The notes beneath the pieces were generated by a model. The model was not told where the DNA came from. It worked only from the letters and a program-made list of their open reading frames with translations, and ran no database searches. Positions 8,395-16,273 of a DNA stretch of 64,000 nt are shown here, piece after piece. Source of the DNA: Comamonas sp. Y33R10-2 (GTDB lineage Bacteria; Pseudomonadota; Gammaproteobacteria; Burkholderiales; Burkholderiaceae_C); contig NZ_CP079925.1 in the NCBI RefSeq assembly GCF_019355935.1, forward strand, positions 930,001-994,000. The letters run 5' to 3'. Each line of letters begins with the position of its first letter. Within the stretch, counting starts at the first letter, position 1. The position numbers were made by a program, and so were the translations under genes.

Positions 8395-8397
8395 TCA
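8337..8397. repeat. Intergenic G/C-rich palindromic repeat
   Basis: A compact repeat beginning GAGCCGCCTCGCGGCAAGG, with a central CCCCCAGCGGGGG palindrome, and closing with GCGGCTC, which is complementary to its start. A related unit in the opposite orientation lies at 26375-26455. Repeats of this design are common between Comamonadaceae genes. The unit reaches into the ferredoxin stop codon. Confidence 0.6.
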
Positions 8398-8694
8398 GGG
8401 AGCGTCCATCAACACCACGTCACTTTCAGGATAAGCGCAGCAGGGCAGCACATAGCCCTCGGCCTTTTCTTCAGGAGTCAGTCCCGGCCACTCAATGTCA
8501 TAGCGCACGCTGCCTGAGACCATTTGGCCCAGACAGGTGCGGCAAGTGCCGTTGCGGCAGGAACTTGGCCAGTCCACGCCGCCGCTCTCTAATGAATCGA
8601 GCAAGGACTGGTCCGCCCATGCGTCGACCTGCTGGCCGCTGGGCTCGCACTTAGCAATAAAAAAAGGTGGGGCGAAAGCAGAGTCGTTGGACAT
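8395..8694 (-). CDS. Plant-type [2Fe-2S] ferredoxin
   Basis: 99-residue soluble protein consisting of one 2Fe-2S ferredoxin domain. Cluster ligands are visible as Cys46, Cys51 and Cys54 (CRNGTCRTC) and a distal Cys at 85 or 86 (VLPCCAYP), giving the CX4CX2C-X30-C spacing of plant-type ferredoxins. It probably shuttles electrons to an oxygenase or other redox partner, but no partner gene is adjacent. It is transcribed towards ribBA, 340 bases away, so it is unlikely to share an operon with it. Its 3' end is embedded in a dispersed repeat. Confidence 0.85.
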   Translation of the reverse strand: MSNDSAFAPPFFIAKCEPSGQQVDAWADQSLLDSLESGGVDWPSSCRNGTCRTCLGQMVSGSVRYDIEWPGLTPEEKAEGYVLPCCAYPESDVVLMDAP

Positions 8695-9267
8695 GAGGCG
8701 ATGAATTCGAGCGATGCAAAACCTGTGTTTGTAGCCGTTTTGCCAAGGCCGTGGGCATGCTTGGGTTGCCTGTTTTTTAATCAGTGGTTTGCAATTTGTT
8801 TGGAATCAATGACTTATCTGACTTATCCAGTTAAGAGGCTCAGTTGTTCACAAGGATGTTCAGCCTAGGACGGGATAAGTGGTGCTTTGCTGGAGAATTT
8901 TGATTAAAAAATAGGCGGTTTGAGAAAGGTGATCTAAATCAATGGTTTGAGTGAGCGTTGCCAAAGCTATTCAGGCTTGTCCACAGGCTTGTTGCGTAAA
9001 AATGGGGATAAGACTTCACTATTCATTTGAAAGCGGTTTGTCCTGTCAATTCATTGAATGCAAGCTGATTTGTATTGCAAATCAATGCAATTGATGGAGG
9101 TTGTGCTCTGAAATAGATAGCTTCTCCAGACTGATCCGTTTTTATCTGCGCTTACCCGTGCTTTCCCGCACTCTGCAGCCAATAGTCACAAAGGCTACGT
9201 TGCGCTGCAACATGCCCGCTTACATTGAGGTGGTGCAAACAACCGTTGAAGCAAGGAGCAAGACATC
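8695..9267. other. AT-richer gene-free region with DnaA-box-like motifs
   Basis: About 570 bases without a supported gene, between two divergently read genes. It holds two near-consensus DnaA boxes with one mismatch each (TTGTTCACA at 8844-8852, TTGTCCACA at 8977-8985). Several CTTATCC-like words on either strand lie around 8812-8828, 8872-8880 and 9004-9012. No replication gene is near, so an origin is not claimed. A short open frame at 9101-9304 overlaps the next gene and looks spurious. Confidence 0.4.
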
Positions 9268-10179
9268 ATGGCAATGGATTTTCAAGGTCGTGTGGCGATC
9301 GTGACCGGTGCGGGTGGTGGTTTGGGGCGTCTGCATGCGCTGGCGCTGGCCCAGCGTGGGGCCAAGGTGGTGGTGAACGACTTGGGCGGCGCGGTAGATG
9401 GCTCGGGCAGCTCGGCGACAGCTGCGCAAAAAGTGGTTGATGAAATTCGCGCCGCAGGTGGCGAGGCGATAGCCAATGCCGCTTCGGTGACGGACTTTGA
9501 GGCCGTGCAGGCCATGGTTGAGCAGACGATGCACGCCTGGGGCCGGGTAGACATCCTCGTCAATAACGCCGGCATTTTGCGTGACAAGAGTTTTGCCAAG
9601 ATGGATATGGCGGACTTCCGCCTCGTCGTCGATGTGCACTTGATGGGCGCAGCCAACTGCTGCAAGGCCGTGTGGCCGCATATGCAAGAGCAGAACTATG
9701 GCCGCATCGTGATGACGACATCGTCCACAGGCCTCTATGGCAATTTTGGTCAAGCCAACTACGGCGCGGCCAAGTTGGCGCAGGTGGGCTTGATGCAGAC
9801 GCTGGCTATTGAAGGCGCCAAAAACAATATTCACGTCAACGCTTTGGCCCCGACGGCGGCCACGCGCATGACAGCAGGGCTGATGCCCGAGCCAGTACTT
9901 GAAGCGCTCAAGCCCGAAGCTGTGGTGCCTGCCATGCTGGTACTAGCCCACGAAAGTGCGCCCACGCGCACCATTCTTTGCGCGGGTGCTGGCGGCTTTG
10001 AAGCCGCGCACATCACCATGACCGAAGGCGTTTATTTAGGCCTAGGCGATCAGGTGCCAGAGCAACTGGCTGCGCGACTGGCCGAGGTGACGGCCAGCGA
10101 GGGGCAGCAAGTGCCCGGCAGCGGTGCGGTGCAGGGGCAAGTTGAAGTCGGTAAGGCTATGAAGGCGCACGGCCATTGA
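9268..10179 (+). CDS. SDR oxidoreductase, MFE-2/(R)-3-hydroxyacyl-CoA dehydrogenase-like
   Basis: 303 residues with a classical SDR Rossmann fold: TGAGGGLGR nucleotide motif (14-21), NNAG at 99-102, and the catalytic Ser152/Ser153, Tyr165 and Lys169 in a YGNFGQANYGAAKL context. That context, the VVVNDLGG after the second strand and the GSGSSATAAQKVVDEI insert are typical of the dehydrogenase domain of multifunctional enzyme type 2. This makes an NAD(P)-dependent (R)-3-hydroxyacyl-CoA dehydrogenase the best guess. The C-terminal 60 residues extend beyond the core. An AAGGAGC ribosome site precedes the ATG. The gene stands alone with its own terminator. Confidence 0.82.
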   Translation: MAMDFQGRVAIVTGAGGGLGRLHALALAQRGAKVVVNDLGGAVDGSGSSATAAQKVVDEIRAAGGEAIANAASVTDFEAVQAMVEQTMHAWGRVDILVNNAGILRDKSFAKMDMADFRLVVDVHLMGAANCCKAVWPHMQEQNYGRIVMTTSSTGLYGNFGQANYGAAKLAQVGLMQTLAIEGAKNNIHVNALAPTAATRMTAGLMPEPVLEALKPEAVVPAMLVLAHESAPTRTILCAGAGGFEAAHITMTEGVYLGLGDQVPEQLAARLAEVTASEGQQVPGSGAVQGQVEVGKAMKAHGH

Positions 10180-10492
10180 GCAAACTAATGCATCTCTAGT
10201 GGTGCATTGGCTGCATAAATAGTGCTTGGGTTGACGATTAGCACAGCTGGGCAAAGTCCTCTTGTGAGGGCTTTTTCTGTTTTGTAGTGAGCGTGCGCTC
10301 TCTTTGGCTGGCTTGTTAAGCTGACAATTTTCTGGCTCGTGCCCATGTATAACGTGTTTCAACAGGCCGAAAAGCGTGGTTAAGCGGCCAGCTGCCATCG
10401 CGTTTGGTCGGGTTTCTCTATCATTCGCCGACTGGGCGCGATTGGGCAGACTAAGTTTGCTTTGAGCGTCTTCAACGAGAAGGTAAACAAGA
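10180..10492. other. Intergenic region upstream of gshA
   Basis: About 310 bases. It contains the terminator of the dehydrogenase gene near its left end and an AGAAGG ribosome site just before gshA. A long minus-strand open frame that crosses it continues antisense inside both neighbouring genes and has no protein-like features. Nothing else is recognised. Confidence 0.4.
10253..10276 (+). terminator. Intrinsic terminator after the SDR gene
   Basis: Nine-pair stem AAAGTCCTC/GAGGGCTTT with a TTGT loop and a short T run. Confidence 0.65.
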
Positions 10493-12019
10493 ATGAAGAC
10501 ATCGCAGGCCATCGTGAACATGCCTTCAGCCCAGAGGCTGCTGGGCATTCGCCGCGGTATCGAAAAAGAGGGATTGCGGGCATTGGCGACGGGTTCGCTG
10601 GCCCTGACGCCGCACCCGGGCGAGCTGGGCTCGGCATTAACGCACCCCAACATCACCACGGATTACAGCGAGTCGCAGCTCGAACTCATCACCGGCGCGC
10701 GTTTGGGTGTGGACGAGTGTCTTAATGAGCTGACCGAAGTTCATCAGTTTGTGCTGCGCAATTTGAGCGAGAGTGGCGAGCTGATGTGGAACTCCAGCAT
10801 GCCTTGCCGCTTGCCCACGGATGAAACCATTCCGCTGGGGCGCTACGGCAGTTCGCATTCGGGCCGCTCCAAGAGTGTGTACCGCATGGGCTTGGGCCAC
10901 CGCTATGGCCGCCGCATGCAGACCATCTCGGGCATTCACTACAACTGGTCGCTGCCCGGGGTGAGCAGCGATGAGTACTTTGCGCTGATCCGCAACTTCC
11001 GCCGCAACGCCTTTGTGCTGCTGTACCTTTATGGCGCATCCCCCGCGCTGTGCCCCAGCTTTGTGCAAGGGCGCGAGCACCGCCTGCAGCCGCTGGGCGA
11101 TGGCAAAGATGCGCTGTACTTGCCCTACGCCACATCGCTGCGCATGGGGCGACTGGGTTATCAAAGCGATGCCCAGTCCACCATCTGCGTGAGCTACAAC
11201 GGGCTCGATGGCTATGCCGATTCGCTGCACGAAGCGCTGACTCGTCCCTATGCCGCTTACGAGCAACTGGGCGTGAAGAACCCCGGTGGCGACTACAACC
11301 AGCTGGGCACTGGCCTGCTGCAGATTGAAAACGAGTTCTACGGCACCATCCGCCCCAAGCGCACTGTCAAGAGCGGCGAGCGCCCGCTGCATGCTCTGCG
11401 TGAGCGCGGCGTGGAATATGTGGAAGTGCGACTGATGGACATCGACCCGTATGAAACCGTGGGCATTGCCCCGGCCACCATGCGCATGATTGACGTCTTT
11501 TTACTGCATTGCCTGCACACAGCAAGCTCAGACGATACGCCGCAAGAAATTGATGACCTCAAGCACAACCAGCACTTGGCCGCAGAGCAAGGCCGCGAAC
11601 CGGGCCTGAAGCTGGTGCGCAACGGCCAGCCCGTGCTGCTGATCGATTGGGCGCAAGAAGTACTGCAACAATGCCGCCCTTATGCGCAGGCGCTGGATGC
11701 TGCCCATAACAGTGGCGACTACAGCGCGGCGCTAGAGCAAGCGTTGGGCCGAGTGCAAAACGCGCAAACTACGCCTTCAGCCCATGTGCTGCAAGAGCTG
11801 ACTGCAGGCTACGACAACCGTTTTATCGACTTCATGACCACCCAGTCCGCCAAGGCGCGCGATGCGTTGTTGGCCATGCCGTGGACGGCCGAGCAGCAGG
11901 TGCGCTATGAGCAAATGAGCCAAGAGTCTGTGGCCAAGCAAAAAGCCATCGAGGCAGCAGACACCATGACGTTTGAAGAATGGCGGTTGCGTTATATGGA
12001 TCCGGCTAGTCTGCGGTAA
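10493..12019 (+). CDS. gshA: Glutamate-cysteine ligase
   Basis: 508 residues, matching the gammaproteobacterial-type GshA in length. The N-terminus shows GIRRGIEKEGLR, whose glutamates bind the ATP magnesium ions. It is followed by the TTDYSESQLELIT substrate segment, the cluster YRMGLGHRYGRRMQTISGIHYN, and YVEVRLMDIDPY further on, all characteristic of this family. It forms gamma-glutamylcysteine from glutamate and cysteine with ATP, the first and rate-limiting step of glutathione synthesis in the cytoplasm. It is monocistronic here: gshB is not adjacent, and a strong terminator follows. Confidence 0.96.
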   Translation: MKTSQAIVNMPSAQRLLGIRRGIEKEGLRALATGSLALTPHPGELGSALTHPNITTDYSESQLELITGARLGVDECLNELTEVHQFVLRNLSESGELMWNSSMPCRLPTDETIPLGRYGSSHSGRSKSVYRMGLGHRYGRRMQTISGIHYNWSLPGVSSDEYFALIRNFRRNAFVLLYLYGASPALCPSFVQGREHRLQPLGDGKDALYLPYATSLRMGRLGYQSDAQSTICVSYNGLDGYADSLHEALTRPYAAYEQLGVKNPGGDYNQLGTGLLQIENEFYGTIRPKRTVKSGERPLHALRERGVEYVEVRLMDIDPYETVGIAPATMRMIDVFLLHCLHTASSDDTPQEIDDLKHNQHLAAEQGREPGLKLVRNGQPVLLIDWAQEVLQQCRPYAQALDAAHNSGDYSAALEQALGRVQNAQTTPSAHVLQELTAGYDNRFIDFMTTQSAKARDALLAMPWTAEQQVRYEQMSQESVAKQKAIEAADTMTFEEWRLRYMDPASLR

Positions 12020-12029
12020 ATCTTTGAAT

Positions 12030-12062
12030 TGATTAGCTAAATTTGATAGCTATAAGCGCTTG
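12030..12062. repeat. Dispersed TTTGATAGCTAT repeat (copy after gshA)
   Basis: The segment around TTTGATAGCTATAAGCGCTT is a member of a short dispersed family. Related copies occur at about 34738-34760 (TTTGATAGCTGTAAGTGCTT) and, inside a coding region, at about 42549-42569. Here its right end merges with the gshA terminator stem. Confidence 0.55.
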
Positions 12063-12088
12063 CGGTTTATGGACCGCAGGCGCTTTTT
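12054..12088 (+). terminator. Intrinsic terminator of gshA
   Basis: Thirteen-pair stem AAGCGCTTGCGGT/ACCGCAGGCGCTT (one G-U pair) with a six-base loop, followed by T residues. Confidence 0.85.
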
Positions 12089-12182
12089 CATGACATCGAG
12101 GCTTTAAGCGAGGCGCCGCACAGAGTGCTATAAAAAATGATGGGAAAGTCTAATGATTGTGTGGACTACAGCCCGAAAAGGC

Positions 12183-12437
12183 TTAAATAACGCGAGTTTC
12201 TGAGGTTGAGGCCAAAGCCTCGGCCGCATCTTCCAGCCAGAAGCCTAAAGCGCCGTAATAGCCTTCCCACACACAGCCGTTGCAGCCCCGCCCGCAGCAG
12301 CTTGTGGGCTCTGGCGGCGGGTTGCGCAGGGTGACTGCCGCCTGAGCCGCCCGGCCTTGCCAGAGCGAAATCTGGCTGCGGGCCTGGCTCAAAGGTTGAA
12401 GCAAAGCCTCGGTGCTCACTTTTTGAAGCGCACCCAC
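12183..12437 (-). CDS. Oxidoreductase-like domain protein (PF09791 type)
   Basis: 84 residues from a GTG start at 12437 that lies inside the upstream gene's last codons. The core (about 40-72) reads NPPPEPTSCCGRGCNGCVW followed by EGYYGALGFWLEDA. The proline-rich lead and four cysteines (47, 48, 52, 55) are the signature of the oxidoreductase-like N-terminal domain, also found in the mitochondrial protein OXLD1. The reaction, if any, is unknown; the cysteines suggest metal or Fe-S binding. Another frame over the same bases (12166-12477) has no family resemblance and was rejected. The 22-base overlap suggests translational coupling to the membrane protein gene. Confidence 0.75.
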   Translation of the reverse strand: MGALQKVSTEALLQPLSQARSQISLWQGRAAQAAVTLRNPPPEPTSCCGRGCNGCVWEGYYGALGFWLEDAAEALASTSETRVI

Positions 12438-12640
12438 AGATGCTGGCCGATAAAGGCCAGACCCAGCACCAGCGCAAACCAGCCTACGATGTGCGACTGG
12501 GCAAACAACTGGGCGATGCCGCTCTCGGGTTTGAAGATCGGAGCCAGCAAAATAATGATGCCTATGAGCGCAATCGTCAGGCCCTTGATCAGAACTTCAT
12601 TGCGGGCTTTGGACTTTTGGGGGGCAGAAGGCAGGGGCAT
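12416..12640 (-). CDS. Small two-helix membrane protein
   Basis: 74 residues with a basic N-terminus (SKARNEVLIKG) and two hydrophobic helices, about 17-37 and 51-69, ending in a positively charged tail (WVRFKK). That makes it an inner-membrane hairpin, probably with both ends in the cytoplasm. No known family is recognised with confidence. Its stop codon lies inside the start region of the four-cysteine protein downstream, and the shared arrangement suggests the two products may work together at the membrane. Confidence 0.65.
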   Translation of the reverse strand: MPLPSAPQKSKARNEVLIKGLTIALIGIIILLAPIFKPESGIAQLFAQSHIVGWFALVLGLAFIGQHLWVRFKK

Positions 12641-12796
12641 AAACGAGCGAGTAGGTCAGAAAAGCTGAGGGAGATTATCCTTGCGCGCCTGAATTCACCA
12701 ACATAAAAAGGTGTTTGCGCACATCAGGCGAGCTGCCGCAGCAGCAGCGTGCTGCATTGTGCGCCTTACATCCACCATAAAGAAAGATCTCCGCTT

Positions 12797-13747
12797 ATGG
12801 CCATCCAATGGTTCCCCGGTCACATGCATCTGACGCGTCAGGCCATCACGGAGCGCGTGAAAGATATTGATGTGGTCATCGAGGTTCTGGATGCGCGCCT
12901 GCCGGGCTCCAGTGCCAACCCCTTGCTGCAAGAAATGACAGGTCACAAGCCGCGCCTGAAGATTCTCAACAAGCAAGACATGGCTGACGCTACCCAGACC
13001 AAGGCTTGGATCGACTGGTACAACGCCCAAAGCGAAACGCGTGCCATTGGCTTGGATGCCTCTGAACTTGCTCCCACCAAGCGCCTGATCGAGCAGTGCA
13101 AGCTGCTGGCGCCCACACGCGGCGGTCTGGCTAAGCCCATGCGCGTGCTGATCTGCGGCGTGCCCAATGTCGGCAAGTCCACGCTGATCAACTCCATGAG
13201 CGGCAAGACGCAGGCCAAGACTGGCAACGAGGCCGGCGTGACCAAGTTGGAGCAGCGCATTGTGCTGGCCGATGACTTTTACCTGTGGGACACGCCCGGT
13301 ATGCTGTGGCCGCGCATCATCGTAGAAAAAAGCGGCTTTAATCTGGCCGCCAGCGGCGCTGTTGGCCGCAATGCCTTCGATGAAGAGTTGGTAGTGCTGG
13401 AGCTGCTGCTGTATCTCCAGAAGAACTACGCAGCCATGCTGGCCGAGCGCTATAAGCTGGGATTGGATGACAAAGAAATTGCAGCGCTGCATGACGATGA
13501 ACTGCTGGCGCTGATCGGCAAAAAGCGCGGCGCAGTGATGAGCGGCGGGCGCGTCAACCTGCAAAAAGCGGCTGAGTTGGTGTTGACCGACTTCCGTGAC
13601 GTAACGATTGGCCGCATTACGCTGGAAACGCCCCAAGAGTTTGAAGTCTGGATGGCCGAGGGATTGGTCAAAGATGCAGAACGCCAAGCCAAAAAAGATG
13701 CCGCGACGATGGCGCGCAGAAAAGGGCGCAAAGCACGCTTGTCATAA
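12797..13747 (+). CDS. rbgA: Ribosome-biogenesis GTPase, YlqF/RbgA family
   Basis: 316 residues from ATG 12797; the start matches the family opening MAIQWFPGHM. This is a circularly permuted GTPase: the G4 motif NKQD (58-61) precedes the P-loop GVPNVGKS (121-128) and the G3 motif DTPG (165-168). Relatives act in late assembly of the large ribosomal subunit. The C-terminal helical region ends in a very basic tail (ARRKGRKARLS), suitable for rRNA contact. It is read alone, divergent from the two small genes before it. Naming after Bacillus rbgA rests on family features. Confidence 0.88.
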   Translation: MAIQWFPGHMHLTRQAITERVKDIDVVIEVLDARLPGSSANPLLQEMTGHKPRLKILNKQDMADATQTKAWIDWYNAQSETRAIGLDASELAPTKRLIEQCKLLAPTRGGLAKPMRVLICGVPNVGKSTLINSMSGKTQAKTGNEAGVTKLEQRIVLADDFYLWDTPGMLWPRIIVEKSGFNLAASGAVGRNAFDEELVVLELLLYLQKNYAAMLAERYKLGLDDKEIAALHDDELLALIGKKRGAVMSGGRVNLQKAAELVLTDFRDVTIGRITLETPQEFEVWMAEGLVKDAERQAKKDAATMARRKGRKARLS

Positions 13748-13888
13748 GCAGTGTTGACACTTTCCTTATGGGCAGTTCAGTGCCGCGTTGGGATGCGTCC
13801 ACATGTTTAGGGCACTACAACCTTTCCCTAGGTGCGAAATGGGACTTTTATTTGAAACTATGGCCATGTAAATAGTCATAGCAGTCCC

Positions 13889-16189
13889 ATGTTCACCTTC
13901 TTGCAGTCCAAAGAAAATGCCGTACTGCCGTCTTGGGCCTATGCGCGCCTGGGCACGGTGCTGGTCAGCCTTTGGTATTGCTCAATGGGCTGGCTGGCCT
14001 CCATATTTGCGGGCATCGATAATGCGCGGTTTTGGGCTGGGCCACTGGCTACGGTCATCGCAGCAGTTTGTCTGTTGCTGACCTGGCGCGGCCATTGGCG
14101 CTGGGGTGCGCGTTGCATTGTGATTGCGGCGCTGGCGCTGACTGCTTTTTGGGCTTGGAATGCAGCGTTTCAGCCGACGATCAGTGCTTTGACTTTGACG
14201 GTGCTGGTGGTGTTCGCCGCGTGGACTTTAGGTACGGCCGAGGCGAGCTTGAGCATTTTGGGCGTGATCTTGCTGGGAGCAGGGCTGGTTTATGCAGGGC
14301 ATTCTCAGTGGGAGAACGTGCTGTCAATCGCCTATGTGATGCTGTTTTTGCTGGGCATCACTTGGATGATGGTGCAAGGCTATAGGCGCCACCTTAAAGA
14401 GTTGAGAGCCTCTTTGCTTGAGTTGGAGCATCACAAAAAGCAGCTGAATGTGCTTTTTCAAGCTGTTGAGCAAAGCAAGTCGAGTATTTTGATCATTGAT
14501 GCGGCCAAAAGCTCCGAGGTTTATTCCAACCAAGAGTATCGCCAGCGCATTGGTGGTGAACATTCCAGCGAGTGCAGCAGAGTAATTGGCGACGGTATGA
14601 CCCCTGCACAGCGCGCGCAGATGTGGACGCTGCTCAAGGCAGGCAAGACTTGGGAAGATGTGGTGTACCGAGTCACCAGCAATGCAGAACCCGTGATTGA
14701 GCAAATGCGCGTGGCGCCGGTGCTTGGCAAAGACAATCGCTTGGCTTTTTTGCTTGAAACACGCTTTGACATTACGGAAAAGCGCGAGGCTGAAAACCGT
14801 ATTCGCCATTTGCAGCATTACGACACCCTGACTGAGTTGCTCAATCGCAAGGGCTTGCTCAATAAGCTCACGGAAATGCTTGAATTGCAGAGGGAAGATC
14901 TGGATGGGCATGGCTCGGTGATAAACCTCAAGCCTTACCGCAGTGGGCATGACTGGCACAGCTTGCTTATCATTGATATTGATCGTTTTCAAAATTTTGA
15001 GAACTCTCACAACAGGCTTTGGGCAGATGCTTTCCTGCAGGCTTTCGTTGCGAGGCTCAAAGCCTTGCAGCCAGAGGCTGAAGGCATGGCCCGTATTCGT
15101 GATGGCCGGTTTGCCGTAGTCATTAAAGAGGTAGGTAAATCAAGGCACGAGGCGCGTATTAAAGCCTACACGGTTGCCCAAGAACTGCAGCGCGGCCTGA
15201 GCATGATTCAAATCACTGGCTTGCCTGAGGGCGCTGAAGCGGTGCAGCTGTCTTGCAGCGTTGGCTTTACCGTGTTCCCCTTTGTGGAGGAAGGGCTAAA
15301 GACGGACAGTGGAGACCATGTGCTGCGCCGTGCAGGCTTGGCCATGAGCCAGGCGCGTCATCAAGGCGGCGATCAAGTACATGCGTACTCCGAAGTTCTC
15401 GATGAGACCATGCTGCGGCGCATGACGATTGAGAAAGAACTGTTTGTCGCGATTCAAGAGGGGCAGTTGCGGGTCTTTTTGCAGCCACAGGTCGATATGT
15501 TTGGGCGAGTGCAGGGGGCCGAAGCCCTGGTGCGCTGGCTGCACCCTGAAAAGGGAATGATCTCGCCCGGTGAATTTATTCCCGTGGCAGAGGATTGCGG
15601 CCTGATTGTTCCATTGGGCGACTGGATGCTGCAGCAGGTGTGCTTATTGCTCAACGACCCACGCGTGCAAGCGGCGGGTTACTCGCTGTCTGTCAATGTC
15701 AGCTCCTTGCAGTTCCAACATTCAGATTTTGTGGACAAGGTGAAGTCTGTGGTTCAGCGCACAGGGATAGATCCACGCAAGCTGATACTTGAAGTTACCG
15801 AGAGTTTGCTGCTCAGCGATGTGGAGCATGCGATTCAGAAAATGGTGAATTTGGAGGCTTTGGGGGTGCAGTTTGCGCTGGATGATTTCGGGACGGGCTA
15901 CTCATCACTGGCTTATTTGATGCGTCTGCCGATTCAGGAGCTGAAACTCGATCAGGTTTTTATTCGCGATATGCGCATCAATGCAGATAGCCGGGTGCTG
16001 GTCGAGTCTGTCTTAATGCTTGCTAAAGCCAAAGGCCTGCGTGTGGTGGCGGAAGGGGTGCAAGAGCAGGAACAGGCCGATTTGCTGCGAGCGCTTGAAC
16101 CCAGTATTTTGTGTCAGGGCTATTGGTTCAAGCGCCCAGTGCTGGCGGAGGATTGGGTGGCTAACCCTGTTTTGGCTCAGCAGTCCTAA
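13889..16189 (+). CDS. Membrane PAS-GGDEF(degenerate)-EAL signalling protein
   Basis: 766 residues. The N-terminus (about 13-170) contains several hydrophobic helices forming a membrane sensor region, then a PAS-like segment (about 190-300), a GGDEF domain (about 305-480) and an EAL domain (about 500-755). The GGDEF active site is replaced by RIRDGRF near 401-407, so cyclase activity is improbable. The EAL domain keeps its catalytic set: EALVRW (Glu545), NVSSLQF, EVTES, DDFGTGYSS (about 664), KLD, AEGV and QGYWF. It therefore probably hydrolyses cyclic di-GMP. A paralogue of the same layout follows 84 bases downstream. Confidence 0.87.
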   Translation: MFTFLQSKENAVLPSWAYARLGTVLVSLWYCSMGWLASIFAGIDNARFWAGPLATVIAAVCLLLTWRGHWRWGARCIVIAALALTAFWAWNAAFQPTISALTLTVLVVFAAWTLGTAEASLSILGVILLGAGLVYAGHSQWENVLSIAYVMLFLLGITWMMVQGYRRHLKELRASLLELEHHKKQLNVLFQAVEQSKSSILIIDAAKSSEVYSNQEYRQRIGGEHSSECSRVIGDGMTPAQRAQMWTLLKAGKTWEDVVYRVTSNAEPVIEQMRVAPVLGKDNRLAFLLETRFDITEKREAENRIRHLQHYDTLTELLNRKGLLNKLTEMLELQREDLDGHGSVINLKPYRSGHDWHSLLIIDIDRFQNFENSHNRLWADAFLQAFVARLKALQPEAEGMARIRDGRFAVVIKEVGKSRHEARIKAYTVAQELQRGLSMIQITGLPEGAEAVQLSCSVGFTVFPFVEEGLKTDSGDHVLRRAGLAMSQARHQGGDQVHAYSEVLDETMLRRMTIEKELFVAIQEGQLRVFLQPQVDMFGRVQGAEALVRWLHPEKGMISPGEFIPVAEDCGLIVPLGDWMLQQVCLLLNDPRVQAAGYSLSVNVSSLQFQHSDFVDKVKSVVQRTGIDPRKLILEVTESLLLSDVEHAIQKMVNLEALGVQFALDDFGTGYSSLAYLMRLPIQELKLDQVFIRDMRINADSRVLVESVLMLAKAKGLRVVAEGVQEQEQADLLRALEPSILCQGYWFKRPVLAEDWVANPVLAQQS

Positions 16190-16273
16190 GTGGTTTGCAC
16201 TGAGTTATTGCAATGCATGCATGATTGAAACTATCGCAAACAGCTTCTAGCACTCAATATTGAGAAGGTTGGC

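Noticed and set aside
8695..9267. Possible replication origin
   Set aside because: DnaA-like words are present, but there is no dnaA, rpmH, gidA or parAB nearby and no set of AT-rich 13-mers.
10042..10659. Minus-strand frame of 205 codons between the dehydrogenase and gshA
   Set aside because: It overlaps both neighbouring genes antisense and has no recognisable domain.
12166..12477. Minus-strand frame of 103 codons over the small cysteine gene
   Set aside because: Arg/Gly-rich with no family resemblance; the overlapping 84-codon frame has a clear domain.
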